Source: JAVJSU01 sp040219275
GTDB taxonomy: Bacteria; Chloroflexota; Anaerolineae; Aggregatilineales; Phototrophicaceae
Assembly: GCA_040219275.1 (NCBI GenBank)
Contig: JAVJSU010000099.1
Span: forward strand, 214,259 to 278,258
Direction: 5' to 3'
Length of the DNA: 64,000 nucleotides
In this document: in pieces, positions 35,733 through 44,617 of the stretch
Position numbering within the stretch: the stretch's first letter is position 1
How the letters are laid out: every line of letters begins with the position of its first letter
Made by a program: the position numbers and the translations under genes
Notes under the pieces: generated by a model
Told to the model about the DNA's origin: nothing
Databases searched by the model: none
The model's input: the letters and a program-made list of their open reading frames with translations, nothing else

Positions 35733-36995
35733 ATGCGAATTCGTGTAGAAGGGCGACACCCGCTAAATGGCATATATCAACCGGCAGGGAATTCAAATGC
35801 GGCAATTTCGCTGTTCGCCGCATCATTACTCACTGAAGATGCAATCACGTTAAATAATGTGCCTGATACAACAACCACTCGCACAATGCTTAAGTTGGCA
35901 GAAAAAATCGGTAGTGTTTTCACCTATGTTGACAAGAACACAGTCACGATCCGAACGGCGCAACTAACCAAGCGTGCCCTAACCACCGATGATACTGAAG
36001 GATTTGTTAGTGCCCTGCTCTTCCTCGCGCCCATTCTTGTCCGTCGTCAATACGTTCGTATGGAAATTGATTTTCCCCTTTCACGTATCCGCACTCACCT
36101 TGACGCATTGCGTGATCTTGGGCTTGAATTGACCGTTGCTGATGGTGCGATTGAATGTAAATCTTCCACATGGGACTATAAAGACATCATCCTGACGCAA
36201 TCCAGTGTGACCGCCACCTCAATTGTGATGATGCTCGCCGCTTGTCTCGGCAAAGAAACCGTTATTCACAATGCCGCTAGCGAACCGCACGTACAGGAAC
36301 TTGCCGAGTTGCTAGAAATGATGGGCGCACAAATTCAGGGGTTACCATCCAATGTCATCCGCATTTTCGGTAAACCTGATTTGCACGGTACAGAAATTAC
36401 AATCAGCCCGGATCACATTGAAGCCGCAAGCGTAGCCGCGATCAGCGCCATGACAGAAGGACGTATTCAGATTGACGGCATCAACAAGACCCATTTTCGT
36501 GTGATTGATAAAATTTATCGTCGGCTTGGCATTAACCTTGATATTGACGATCATGCTATTTTCGTTCCGCGTCACGAATCGCTCACGCTATCGGATCGTG
36601 AAGAAGATGTCGATTTAGCCATCGAAACCATGCCCTGGCCCAACTTCCCCTCTGACCTTGTGGCGACGGCAACCGTCGTGGCGACACAAGCGCGGGGAAC
36701 ATCCCTCATACACGAGAAGTTGTTTGATAATCGTCTGCTATTTGTAGACAAGCTGAACGCGATGGGCGCTCAAATTGTACTATGTGACCCGCACCGTGCG
36801 ATTGTGATCGGTTCATCTCCTCTACATGGAATTTACATGGACTCGCCGGATGTTCGTACCGGATTAGGCATGTTGGCGGCGGCACTTGTTGCACATGGTG
36901 AAACCATCATTGATAACGCACAGGCACTCAATATCACGTTTGACGGTGTGGTCACAAAATTAAAAGCCCTCGGCGCAAAGATCGAAATTGAATGA
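35733..36995 (+). CDS. MurA-like enolpyruvyl transferase homologue with altered active site
   Basis: A 420-residue protein with the length and fold pattern of UDP-GlcNAc enolpyruvyl transferase. Conserved parts are MPWPNFPSDLVA (with the MurA Asp305 equivalent), HEKLFDNRLLFVDKLNAMGA (Arg331 equivalent) and PDVRTGLGMLAAAL (Arg397 equivalent). The N-terminal motif reads PAGNSNAAI where MurA has GAKNAAL, so the essential Lys22 is Ser. In the Cys115 loop (MEIDFPLSRIRTHLDAL) no cysteine is present; an Asp may take its place, as in mycobacterial MurA. It may be a divergent MurA or a paralogue with another role. AGGGG precedes the ATG. Confidence 0.75.
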   Translation: MRIRVEGRHPLNGIYQPAGNSNAAISLFAASLLTEDAITLNNVPDTTTTRTMLKLAEKIGSVFTYVDKNTVTIRTAQLTKRALTTDDTEGFVSALLFLAPILVRRQYVRMEIDFPLSRIRTHLDALRDLGLELTVADGAIECKSSTWDYKDIILTQSSVTATSIVMMLAACLGKETVIHNAASEPHVQELAELLEMMGAQIQGLPSNVIRIFGKPDLHGTEITISPDHIEAASVAAISAMTEGRIQIDGINKTHFRVIDKIYRRLGINLDIDDHAIFVPRHESLTLSDREEDVDLAIETMPWPNFPSDLVATATVVATQARGTSLIHEKLFDNRLLFVDKLNAMGAQIVLCDPHRAIVIGSSPLHGIYMDSPDVRTGLGMLAAALVAHGETIIDNAQALNITFDGVVTKLKALGAKIEIE

Positions 36996-37002
36996 GTTGT
37001 CA

Positions 37003-37806
37003 ATGATTCCAGACAAGACAATCCCGACGACGAAAATTGAAATAGATGGCATCACGATCAACGAGGCATACATCGGTGCGGATGATGCGCCAGCGATTGT
37101 GTTACTTCATGGGTGGGGTGCAAACATCGCTCTGGTTTGGGCACTTGCACAAAATCTAGCACCACTCGGCTATCGTGTATTTGCACTTGATCTCCCCGGA
37201 TTTGGTGAGAGTGATGATCCGCCTTTAGCCTGGTCAGTGTTTGACTATACGAACTTTGTTACTCGGTATCTTGATGCTCACCAACTTGATCGTATTTTGC
37301 TTTTTGGGCATTCCTTCGGTGGACGCTTGGGATTGATCCTTGCGGCGGAACACCCTGAGCGCATTACGCGCATGGTACTTGCAGATAGCGCGGGTTTGCG
37401 TCCGACAGTGTCAGCTACAATTCAACTCAGAACAAGCGTCTATAAAACCATTCGTAACGGATTGACAAAAATAGGAATGGGTGCACTTGCAGATCAATTA
37501 CGAACCGTATATAACAAACGTTATGGTTCAGCGGATTTCAATTACGCCAGAGGGGTTATGCGAGAAACATTCGTAAACGTGGTCAATCAAGATTTACTCG
37601 ACTATGCAAAACGCGTAAAAACGCCAACACTCCTATTGTGGGGTGAAAACGACGAAGATACCCCTTTGTGGATGGCAAAAAAGTTAGAAGCAGTGATGGG
37701 CGATGCTGGCTTAGTTATCTTTAAGGGCGCAGGACACTACAGCTATCTTGAGAATTTGAATCAAAGCGTAAAAGCAATAGATGCTCTATTTAAGGACGCT
37801 CAATAA
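37003..37806 (+). CDS. Alpha/beta hydrolase
   Basis: A 267-residue alpha/beta-hydrolase. The oxyanion HGWGANIA stretch, the nucleophile elbow GHSFGGRLGL, the acid in LLWGENDEDTPLWMA and the catalytic His in FKGAGHYSYLEN are all present, so it should be an active esterase, lipase or C-C hydrolase. The substrate is unknown. It begins eight bases after the MurA-like stop and ends with a TAATG overlap into the next gene, so it belongs to the same operon. A longer frame starting at TTG 36988 would overlap murA and is less likely. Confidence 0.85.
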   Translation: MIPDKTIPTTKIEIDGITINEAYIGADDAPAIVLLHGWGANIALVWALAQNLAPLGYRVFALDLPGFGESDDPPLAWSVFDYTNFVTRYLDAHQLDRILLFGHSFGGRLGLILAAEHPERITRMVLADSAGLRPTVSATIQLRTSVYKTIRNGLTKIGMGALADQLRTVYNKRYGSADFNYARGVMRETFVNVVNQDLLDYAKRVKTPTLLLWGENDEDTPLWMAKKLEAVMGDAGLVIFKGAGHYSYLENLNQSVKAIDALFKDAQ

Positions 37807-38429
37807 TGTTTGACTCATTACCAGATTTTGTCGCTAATTTACTGACCGCATTCCTATTTTTCTGCGGTGTTTCCGCCATTATCAGTGTCGTCGCTATTTA
37901 TTGGGTCTGGCGACAAATTAACCATTACACCGCCCCCGATGTGAGTAAATTAAACGCGCAATTTCAGAAAATAAAATCTTCTAGTAAAAAGACAAGCGAT
38001 GGGCGCGCACTCCGCAAAATTATCAATCAGCAGGCATTTAAATCTGGAATGGTCGGGGCGATTACCAGCTTTGGTGGATTTTATACCCTGCCAATTGCCC
38101 TACCCGTCGACATCGTGCTCTCAACCCGTATTCAATCCACGATGGTAGAATTTATCGCCCAACATTATGGACATTCTGCCAGTAACGATGTCGAGAATCG
38201 CCTCAAAACCTATATCGTCACCACCGGAACGGTCACACTGACTGAACGATCTTCAACATTTTTGCTCAGTTATGGTGTCCGCATATTGCAGAAATCCTTC
38301 CCGAAGTTTGTCCCAATTCTAGGTGCTCTGATTGGCTTTGCAGTTAACTATACGATTGCCCGTTCAACTGGTGCTGTCGCCGTGCAATGGTACGCCAAAA
38401 ATCGAAAATCAATCGCACCGAGCACATAA
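37806..38429 (+). CDS. EcsC-like membrane protein
   Basis: A 207-residue protein with an N-terminal hydrophobic helix (LLTAFLFFCGVSAIISVVAI). The hydrophobic central region contains SFGGFYTLPIALPVDIVLST and VEFIAQHYGH, which resemble the EcsC family pattern of a helix near a lipid surface followed by a YG motif. EcsC proteins are of unknown function. The ATG overlaps the hydrolase stop (TAATG). The assignment to EcsC is by eye and moderate. Confidence 0.55.
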   Translation: MFDSLPDFVANLLTAFLFFCGVSAIISVVAIYWVWRQINHYTAPDVSKLNAQFQKIKSSSKKTSDGRALRKIINQQAFKSGMVGAITSFGGFYTLPIALPVDIVLSTRIQSTMVEFIAQHYGHSASNDVENRLKTYIVTTGTVTLTERSSTFLLSYGVRILQKSFPKFVPILGALIGFAVNYTIARSTGAVAVQWYAKNRKSIAPST

Positions 38430-38513
38430 AAGTACTAGACCCATCCGCTACTTTCCGCTACAGTGTTGGCGCGTAAATAGTAAATTTTCTTTCTTCAGGA
38501 TACATTGGCGATT

Positions 38514-40157
38514 ATGCAAAATGCACTGCTTCTTCTGCTTATAGTCGTTTGGACAGGCGGAACGCTTCTCCGAATTTACAAACAAGCACGCTTCTACCAG
38601 ATCGAAGAATACATGAATGTGCGCTATCTGCGCTGGTGGCTGGCGAAACGTGAACGATGGGTACCCAATCGTCCCTTCTGGGTCACATTTGTGGGCTGTG
38701 TGCTGGCATTTTTCTTGTCAGAAAGTCCCGGCTCGATATTACCGGTGATTATCGGCATTGTCGCCACGCTCGTTGCCGTATATCCGCCTGACGAAGGCGA
38801 GATCAAGAAAGCCTTCAGACGCACGGAACGCGCCACACGTTTATTAGTTACATCGTCTTTAGTAGCGATCATTGTTTTCGTCATATTGACCACACTAATC
38901 TCAAATTTGAAATTCGACGATATAGAGCTAAACGTCGTCGCGTTGATGTTAGTTGGATTAATCGGATTTCTCGGCGCACCGCTCTGGCTCATTGCTGGCA
39001 ATATCTTGATGACTCCGGTTGAGGGGTTTTTGCGCCAACGATTTATCAACTCAGCCAGGCGGGTAATGGCGAATACTCAGCCAACGGTCATTGGAATCAC
39101 CGGAAGTTACGGTAAAACGACCACAAAAAACTTCATTACCGATATCCTGAACGGACGGTATCGCGCCTATGCCACTCCGAAGAGCTACAACACGATGATG
39201 GGTGTGTGTATCGCCATCAACAACGATCTGGCAACAAATTACAGTGTTGATTATTTTGTCGTAGAAATGGGCGCATACATACGGGGCGAAATTGAACGCA
39301 TCAGCGAATTGACCCCACCCGCAATTAGCGTGGTAGTCGAAGTGGGTCCCCAACATCTGGAGCGATTCGGTAGTCTGGAGAACATCGCGCTCGCCAAATA
39401 TGAAATTATAAAGGCTCTGCCACCGGATGGCTTAGGCGTATTCAATTGGGATAACCCCTATGTTCGGGAAATGTATGAGCGAGGCTATCCAGATAATCGG
39501 CTTGCGGTAAGTCGCATTGCCGACCCCAAAAATGCGCCTGTAAACGGTCCCCGTTTTATCGCTACAGACATCACTGAGACATTAGACGGGCTATCATTTA
39601 CCATCCACGACACGCAAAACGGAGAACAGGAAACTTTTAGGACAGCCGTCATTGGCGAACACAATGTCACCAATATTTTGCTTGCCGTCGCCGTCGCGCA
39701 TCACGAAGGCATAAACCTTAAAGACATCGCCTTTCAAGTACGGATGTTAAAGCCTGCTGAAAGTCGCCTTGTTCGTCAGACCACCGCACAGGGCATTACG
39801 ATCATCAATGATGCTTACAGCGCCAATCCAGCCGGCATAGTCAGCGCATTAAAAGTGCTATCTATGCACACAGGCGGCAAACGCCTACTCATCACGCCCG
39901 GTATGGTGGAATTAGGCGAACTTCACGAAACAGAAAACCGCAAACTAGGGCAAATTGCGGCAAATCATGCAACTGATATTATTCTCGTTGGGGAAGATCA
40001 AACGCGTCCGATCAAAGCAGGCTTGCAGGACGCGCATTTTCCAGAAGCAAGCGTGCAAATTGTCGATACGCTTGGAGAAGCAGTTACATGGTATGAGTCA
40101 CACCTAAAATCTGGCGATACCGTGCTTTTCTTAAACGACTTGCCGGATACCTATTAG
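38514..40157 (+). CDS. Membrane-anchored MurF-like Mur ligase
   Basis: About 547 residues. The ligase part has the P-loop GITGSYGKTTTKNF, the conserved Lys in LAKYEIIKALP that is usually carbamoylated, the ribose/adenine motif INDAYSANPAGIVSAL, and TPGMVELGELHETENRK, all typical of MurF (D-Ala-D-Ala adding enzyme). The usual N-terminal substrate domain is missing. In its place are about 190 residues with four hydrophobic helices, so the enzyme is tethered to the membrane. The substrate may therefore differ from UDP-MurNAc-tripeptide. The start is uncertain: ATG 38514, or TTG 38505 four bases after AGGA. Confidence 0.8.
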   Translation: MQNALLLLLIVVWTGGTLLRIYKQARFYQIEEYMNVRYLRWWLAKRERWVPNRPFWVTFVGCVLAFFLSESPGSILPVIIGIVATLVAVYPPDEGEIKKAFRRTERATRLLVTSSLVAIIVFVILTTLISNLKFDDIELNVVALMLVGLIGFLGAPLWLIAGNILMTPVEGFLRQRFINSARRVMANTQPTVIGITGSYGKTTTKNFITDILNGRYRAYATPKSYNTMMGVCIAINNDLATNYSVDYFVVEMGAYIRGEIERISELTPPAISVVVEVGPQHLERFGSLENIALAKYEIIKALPPDGLGVFNWDNPYVREMYERGYPDNRLAVSRIADPKNAPVNGPRFIATDITETLDGLSFTIHDTQNGEQETFRTAVIGEHNVTNILLAVAVAHHEGINLKDIAFQVRMLKPAESRLVRQTTAQGITIINDAYSANPAGIVSALKVLSMHTGGKRLLITPGMVELGELHETENRKLGQIAANHATDIILVGEDQTRPIKAGLQDAHFPEASVQIVDTLGEAVTWYESHLKSGDTVLFLNDLPDTY

Positions 40158-40168
40158 CTTAATTTGAC

Positions 40169-41194
40169 CTAGCCATAAATTCGACCACCAGCCATCCAAC
40201 GCCGTAAATCTTCCGCAACAGTCACCACATACGCCGGTGCTTTGGCTTTCATTTGCTCATTTTCTATCTGGCTTGCCATATACAGCGCCAACAGCATAAT
40301 CCTTGCGGCGATAAATTCATCAAGCAATTGTTCTTCATCATCGGAGAACATGCGATAATTACGATATCCCGTTAACAACGCATTACGCTTTGCCAGATAA
40401 TCTGGATGTTTCCGCACCTGTGCCAGCGTCACCGCAATATCCAACAAATAATGCGCCCATCCGCAATTATCAAAATCAAGCACCCGAACCTGCCCTTGAT
40501 GAAACAGCATGTTTTTCTGATAAATGTCGTTGTGGATTAACCCGAAGGTTGACGACTCATTACCGAGCGCACACATCCGCGGTTCAACCCGTGTCCGAAC
40601 TTGGTGAAATAGTGTCCATGTGTCTTTCGAAATGGCAGGGCTGGAATCCAACTCCTTTTCCTCATAGAACGTACGCATCTGCCCAGCCCACTCCAAATTA
40701 TTGCGAATGAATCCGGCAGGAGATTCAAAACTAGCAGAATGATTATGGAGTTTAGCCATAAATTCACCGACGAGAATCATATGACGGGGAGTCAATTCGC
40801 CATCCAAAAATTCACCTTCTATCCATTTAAAGAGCACACAATGGCGGGTTTCTTCCACTTGCCTGGTATAAATAGAAGTCAATAAATCACCATTACGCTG
40901 TTTGATGGGCTTTGGCACATGCAGTTTGGTATCACGATTGAGGGCATCCAGCCATTGCAGTTCAGAACGTATCGTCGCAACATTCTGAGATACGGGACGA
41001 TTAATCCGTAACGCATATCTGCCCGCCAGTTCGCCACGCAAAACATCAACGCGAAATGTCGAATTCTGCCAATGAGAGACACAGGATAAACCATAATCTT
41101 CGGACGACAATCCATATGCCTCCAGTACGACATGTGCCAGTTCGGTCAAACGCGCAACTTGCTCGTCATAACTAAGATTTCCAAATTCGACCAT
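40169..41194 (-). CDS. Aminoglycoside phosphotransferase-family kinase
   Basis: A 341-residue APH/ChoK-type kinase. The catalytic loop is GLIHNDIYQKNMLF (the HxDxxxxN motif), and the metal-binding DFDNCG plus trailing YLLDIAVTL complete the active site. The family covers small-molecule kinases (homoserine, choline, methylthioribose, antibiotics); nothing selects one here. It starts six bases from the end of the VOC gene at 41201, so the two are co-transcribed. It converges with the MurF-like gene with only 11 bases between stops. Confidence 0.85.
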   Translation of the reverse strand: MVEFGNLSYDEQVARLTELAHVVLEAYGLSSEDYGLSCVSHWQNSTFRVDVLRGELAGRYALRINRPVSQNVATIRSELQWLDALNRDTKLHVPKPIKQRNGDLLTSIYTRQVEETRHCVLFKWIEGEFLDGELTPRHMILVGEFMAKLHNHSASFESPAGFIRNNLEWAGQMRTFYEEKELDSSPAISKDTWTLFHQVRTRVEPRMCALGNESSTFGLIHNDIYQKNMLFHQGQVRVLDFDNCGWAHYLLDIAVTLAQVRKHPDYLAKRNALLTGYRNYRMFSDDEEQLLDEFIAARIMLLALYMASQIENEQMKAKAPAYVVTVAEDLRRWMAGGRIYG

Positions 41195-41200
41195 AGCTTA

Positions 41201-42172
41201 TTATCCATTTGTTACTTCAAAGAATTCCAACCATGTGCCGTTTAAGGTACGAATTGCCATAATCTTGACGATACCATATGGCGCTATCTCAACCTCGGTT
41301 GGTGGAGCGATAATTTGCACCTCATGCTCTAGTAAACGAGCGTAATAAGCATCAATGTCACTCACAGGATAGCGTAGCGTCAAGATGCCAAGATTCGGCG
41401 GAATAGCTCGATCTGCAAAATTCATTCCCTTCGCATTCGGGATCGTCAGGAATTCCATTGATCCATTTACACTACCATCCGCATGTGGGCTAAGAATGGC
41501 GACATCCGGAGATGTTTCTGCAAGATTATAGGGCAAACCGAGCACATTTGGCTGATCTTTTTCAAAGTCAATCTTACCCCTAAACGCCAATGTAAAGCCG
41601 AGTTTTGTGGTGTAGAAATCCACCTCAGCGCCAACATCCGCCACAATTTGTGAGCTATTAAAGACTCGACTCATTTCCTTAAATGTATTATCCGCTTGTA
41701 ACGGAGGATGCACACGCTCGATTAACGCAAAAACGACATCATCATGACCCCGTACCAGAACTTCCTTAACAACAAGACCGGAAAATGAATACTCTATTGG
41801 ATCAGTCACGCCATGCCAACCAAGCGAGCGCAACATCTTAAATTTTGTCCAGATGTCATGCACACGCACATTGACATCATAAATTCCACCAATATCCCAC
41901 GTTCGCGCACTAGACCGAATCACCTGTTGTTCGACACCATGAAATTTGACCAAACGCAAATAACCTGATTCTGATTTGGCTTCTTTAAGCAAAACGTATT
42001 CAATCTTTACCTGTGGATCAAGTTGCCAGAATGTTGCTTGATTTGCACTTGCGACCCCACGATTAACAATCGCCCAGCCGGCAACTTTTTCGTAAAAATC
42101 GACGCTAGATTCAAGATTATTAACACTAAACACCACTTCTCTAAACGCCCCAATAGTGACCTGTCCACTCAT
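41201..42172 (-). CDS. Two-domain VOC (glyoxalase/dioxygenase-fold) protein
   Basis: A 323-residue protein made of two vicinal-oxygen-chelate domains. Each starts with the usual strand-helix pattern (REVVFSVNNLESSVDFYEKVAGW and an AEVDFYTTKLGFTLAFRG repeat) and ends near a Glu-containing strand (WLEFFEV). It could be a glyoxalase, epimerase or extradiol dioxygenase; the metal residues cannot be assigned with certainty. It shares a short divergent region with the ABC importer operon, whose substrate might be related, but that is only a guess. Confidence 0.8.
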   Translation of the reverse strand: MSGQVTIGAFREVVFSVNNLESSVDFYEKVAGWAIVNRGVASANQATFWQLDPQVKIEYVLLKEAKSESGYLRLVKFHGVEQQVIRSSARTWDIGGIYDVNVRVHDIWTKFKMLRSLGWHGVTDPIEYSFSGLVVKEVLVRGHDDVVFALIERVHPPLQADNTFKEMSRVFNSSQIVADVGAEVDFYTTKLGFTLAFRGKIDFEKDQPNVLGLPYNLAETSPDVAILSPHADGSVNGSMEFLTIPNAKGMNFADRAIPPNLGILTLRYPVSDIDAYYARLLEHEVQIIAPPTEVEIAPYGIVKIMAIRTLNGTWLEFFEVTNG

Positions 42173-42260
42173 GTTTTACTTCTCCTTCGTTTAAAAACGG
42201 TTTTTGGAATGTCCAATCACTATGACTCAAATCAGTTTCAAAACAAAACGAGATAAATTT

Positions 42261-42289
42261 TTGCAATTGCTTCGTCGTAATGTCATAAT
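42261..42289 (+). promoter_or_regulatory. Candidate promoter of the importer operon
   Basis: TTGCAA (42261-42266), a 17-base spacer and CATAAT (42284-42289) form a reasonable promoter. Transcription would start near 42296, giving a leader of about 100 bases before the binding-protein gene. Confidence 0.5.
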
Positions 42290-42299
42290 TTTACTACTT

Positions 42300-42346
42300 A
42301 TGTGATACAAATTCACATAATACGCACCTAATTACTCAAATGAGTA
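42300..42346 (+). promoter_or_regulatory. Two inverted repeats, possible operators
   Basis: ATGTGA-N7-TCACAT (42300-42318) and TACTCA-AA-TGAGTA (42333-42346) follow directly after the predicted start site. Dyads of this size at about +5 to +50 fit repressor sites. The first resembles a CRP/FNR site, but its spacer is one base too long. No regulator is encoded next door. Confidence 0.4.
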
Positions 42347-42396
42347 GCTATTTTCATCCGTCTCCGTTGGCAAACCTAACTTAAAGAGGAGCAAAA

Positions 42397-43629
42397 ATGA
42401 CGTACAATCGCAAATCATTACCCACATTATTACTTATTTTCGTTATGTTATTCACACTCACCGCATCAAGCACAATCGTCGGCGCGCAAGATGAAGAACC
42501 AATTAAAGTCGGTTTGGTTTCGCCTTTCACCGGCGCGATTGGCTTTTTAGGGGTCTGGATGGGAAATAGCGTTCAGGCAGAAATTAACCGAATCAACGAA
42601 AATGGTGGTTTGCTCGGCAGACAGGTTGAACTTATCACGCGTGATGACGAAATCAACCCGGCACGTTCAGTGGAGATTGTCCGTGAATTTATTGACCGTG
42701 AAGAGGTTTCACTCATCATTGGTCCGTCATTTTCATCTAATGCGTTAGCTGTCCGTGATCTCATCGAATCCTCTGGCACAATCGCAATTTTCCCAACGGC
42801 AGGCACGGTGGAATTATTAGAAAACAATCCACGCTATCTATACCGAGCACAAGAATCCACCGCCTTAACCGCCGCGGAGTTGGTCAACTTTGCGATAGAA
42901 AATGGATATGCCTCAATTGCCATTCTTTCACCGGATGATGCTTTCGGACAGGATTACGATGCGCTTCTTGAAGAATTAACCGAAGATGCGGACATCGAAT
43001 ATTTAGGTGCTGAATTCTTCCGAGATGATGACCAGGACTTAACCCCGTATGCGCTCCGCATCAAAGATACAGGCGCAGAAGTTGTGATCGTCCCAACTGG
43101 CAATAGCTCAATCGCGGCGCGTGCGGTTGTGGCACTGGATTCAGTCGAATCTGAAGCCCAAATTCTCGGTATTTCCGGTCTCCAAGGATACACTTTCGCG
43201 CAACTCGCCGAAGACGCAGTATTGGGTTCAATTTTCGTCGCAACCTATCTTGGTTATCCGGCAGAAGTCGCATTTGAAGATATGCCAGCGCGCTACGCAG
43301 AGCATGTCCAATTGGTTATTGATGAATATGGCGCGGTAGAAGGTGCAAGTCTAAATACCTATCCCGGTACATCTCTCGCAGGTCTTGCTGTATGGCTTTG
43401 GGAACAAGCCGTCATTGAAGCCGGAACACTAGACGCGGATGCAGTCGCCGATGCATTGGATGCCATGTCTTATACAGCAGACGAAACCCCGGCTGGTGTC
43501 GCGGTCAGTTTTACGCCTGAAAATCATGAACCATTTGGTGAAGGGTCGCTGTACTTCTATGAATGGTACTTAAAAGATGACGGTGAATCCTACGGTTTCC
43601 GTGAGGTAGTCATGGGAGAAGACGAATAA
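42397..43629 (+). CDS. livK: Branched-chain amino acid-type ABC transporter substrate-binding protein
   Basis: A 410-residue type-I periplasmic-binding-fold protein. An N-terminal signal (SLPTLLLIFVMLFTLTASS) ends in VGAQ-DEE without a lipobox cysteine. The mature domain has the family start IKVGLVSPFTGAIGFLG and the hinge-region VELITRDDEINPARSVE and GPSFSSNALAVRDLIES. It captures a substrate outside the membrane for the LivHM permease. The symbol marks the family only; these proteins also bind aromatic acids, urea and amides. AGAGGAG precedes the ATG. A strong hairpin lies after its stop. Confidence 0.9.
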   Translation: MTYNRKSLPTLLLIFVMLFTLTASSTIVGAQDEEPIKVGLVSPFTGAIGFLGVWMGNSVQAEINRINENGGLLGRQVELITRDDEINPARSVEIVREFIDREEVSLIIGPSFSSNALAVRDLIESSGTIAIFPTAGTVELLENNPRYLYRAQESTALTAAELVNFAIENGYASIAILSPDDAFGQDYDALLEELTEDADIEYLGAEFFRDDDQDLTPYALRIKDTGAEVVIVPTGNSSIAARAVVALDSVESEAQILGISGLQGYTFAQLAEDAVLGSIFVATYLGYPAEVAFEDMPARYAEHVQLVIDEYGAVEGASLNTYPGTSLAGLAVWLWEQAVIEAGTLDADAVADALDAMSYTADETPAGVAVSFTPENHEPFGEGSLYFYEWYLKDDGESYGFREVVMGEDE

Positions 43630-43652
43630 TCAGCGAATCATAAACAACGTTG

Positions 43653-43678
43653 GGTGACCATGATTAGTAGTGGTCACC
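43653..43678 (+). other. Intercistronic hairpin after the binding-protein gene
   Basis: GGTGACCA (43653-43660) pairs perfectly with TGGTCACC (43671-43678) around a 10-base loop. There is no T-run, so it is unlikely to be a full terminator. Such hairpins between the binding-protein and permease genes often stabilise the upstream mRNA and raise binding-protein yield. Confidence 0.65.
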
Positions 43679-43723
43679 TAGCGTCTATCATCACAAACTA
43701 CTTCAGAGAGTAAGGACTACCGG

Positions 43724-44608
43724 GTGGATATTTTCATTCAGTCATTAATCGGTGGCATCACGGTTGGCGCAATTTACGGACTTATTGCTATCGGCTTCAA
43801 TCTCATATTCTCGACGACACGCGTGCTCAATTTTGCACAGGGAGAATATCTCGCGGCGGGTGCGTTGGTCGGTTACACGATGAGTGAGGTCTGGAACTGG
43901 TCATTCGGATTTGTAATCTTTGGTGTTATCGCAGTCATGGCAGTAGTTGGCGTTGTATCCGAGCGCCTGATTATGATCCCCGTTCGGCGAGTCGGCGGGT
44001 TGGCATGGATTTTAACCACGCTCGGCGCATCCATCGTCATGCGTAACGGTCTAGTTGTCCTCTACGGACGCGAACCTTATCGTTTCCCCGCTTTATCAGA
44101 CGGGGACATCCGTTTTGGTGAGGTTGTGATACGCCACCAACAAATTTGGATCATCGTTGCCGCCGTTGTACTGCTTATCCTAAACGAGCTATTCGCACGT
44201 CGCACATTTTTCGGTAAAGCAATCCGTGCAACCGCGCATAGCTACGATACAGCCGCCCTGATGGGTATTCCCGTGGGTTTGACGATTAGCATTAGTTTTG
44301 CACTGAGCGCCATCGTAACCGGATTAGCAGGTCTGTTGATTGCTCCAATCGTTTTTGCTGATGCAAACATGGGGTTGCTCTTCGGATTGAAAGGCTTTGT
44401 CGCGGTGATCGTCGGCGGTATGGGAAGTGCGAGAGGCGCATTTGTAGGCGGAATGATCGTCGGGATTCTGGACACATTCGTGAGAAGTGTCTTAAGCGAT
44501 GTTATTCCATCGGGCTATGGCAACCTCGCCGTATTTGCACTCTTAGCGGCTATGCTCCTGTTCCGCCCCACTGGCATTATGGGTCAAGCCATCACAGATC
44601 GACATTAG
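43724..44608 (+). CDS. livH: Branched-chain-type ABC permease, LivH-like
   Basis: A 294-residue permease with about eight hydrophobic helices. The start MDIFIQSLIGGITVGAIYGL and ARVLNFAQGEYLAAGA-like segment (RVLNFAQGEYLAAG) are the LivH signature, and the coupling motif is GLKGFVAVIVGGMGSARGA. It pairs with the LivM half of the next gene to form the channel. GTG 43724 is preceded by TAAGGA. Substrate identity is not encoded in this subunit. Confidence 0.92.
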   Translation: MDIFIQSLIGGITVGAIYGLIAIGFNLIFSTTRVLNFAQGEYLAAGALVGYTMSEVWNWSFGFVIFGVIAVMAVVGVVSERLIMIPVRRVGGLAWILTTLGASIVMRNGLVVLYGREPYRFPALSDGDIRFGEVVIRHQQIWIIVAAVVLLILNELFARRTFFGKAIRATAHSYDTAALMGIPVGLTISISFALSAIVTGLAGLLIAPIVFADANMGLLFGLKGFVAVIVGGMGSARGAFVGGMIVGILDTFVRSVLSDVIPSGYGNLAVFALLAAMLLFRPTGIMGQAITDRH

Positions 44609-44617
44609 GAGAGCGAC

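Noticed and set aside
35733..36995. EPSP synthase (AroA) instead of a MurA-like protein
   Set aside because: The FPSD, HEKLFDNR and VRTG motifs follow MurA spacing, and the length of 420 with a MurA-type C-terminus fits MurA better; the position beside a MurF-like gene agrees.
42300..42318. CRP/FNR binding site (TGTGA...TCACA)
   Set aside because: The spacer is seven rather than six bases and the site lies downstream of the predicted start site, so it is kept only as an unspecified dyad.
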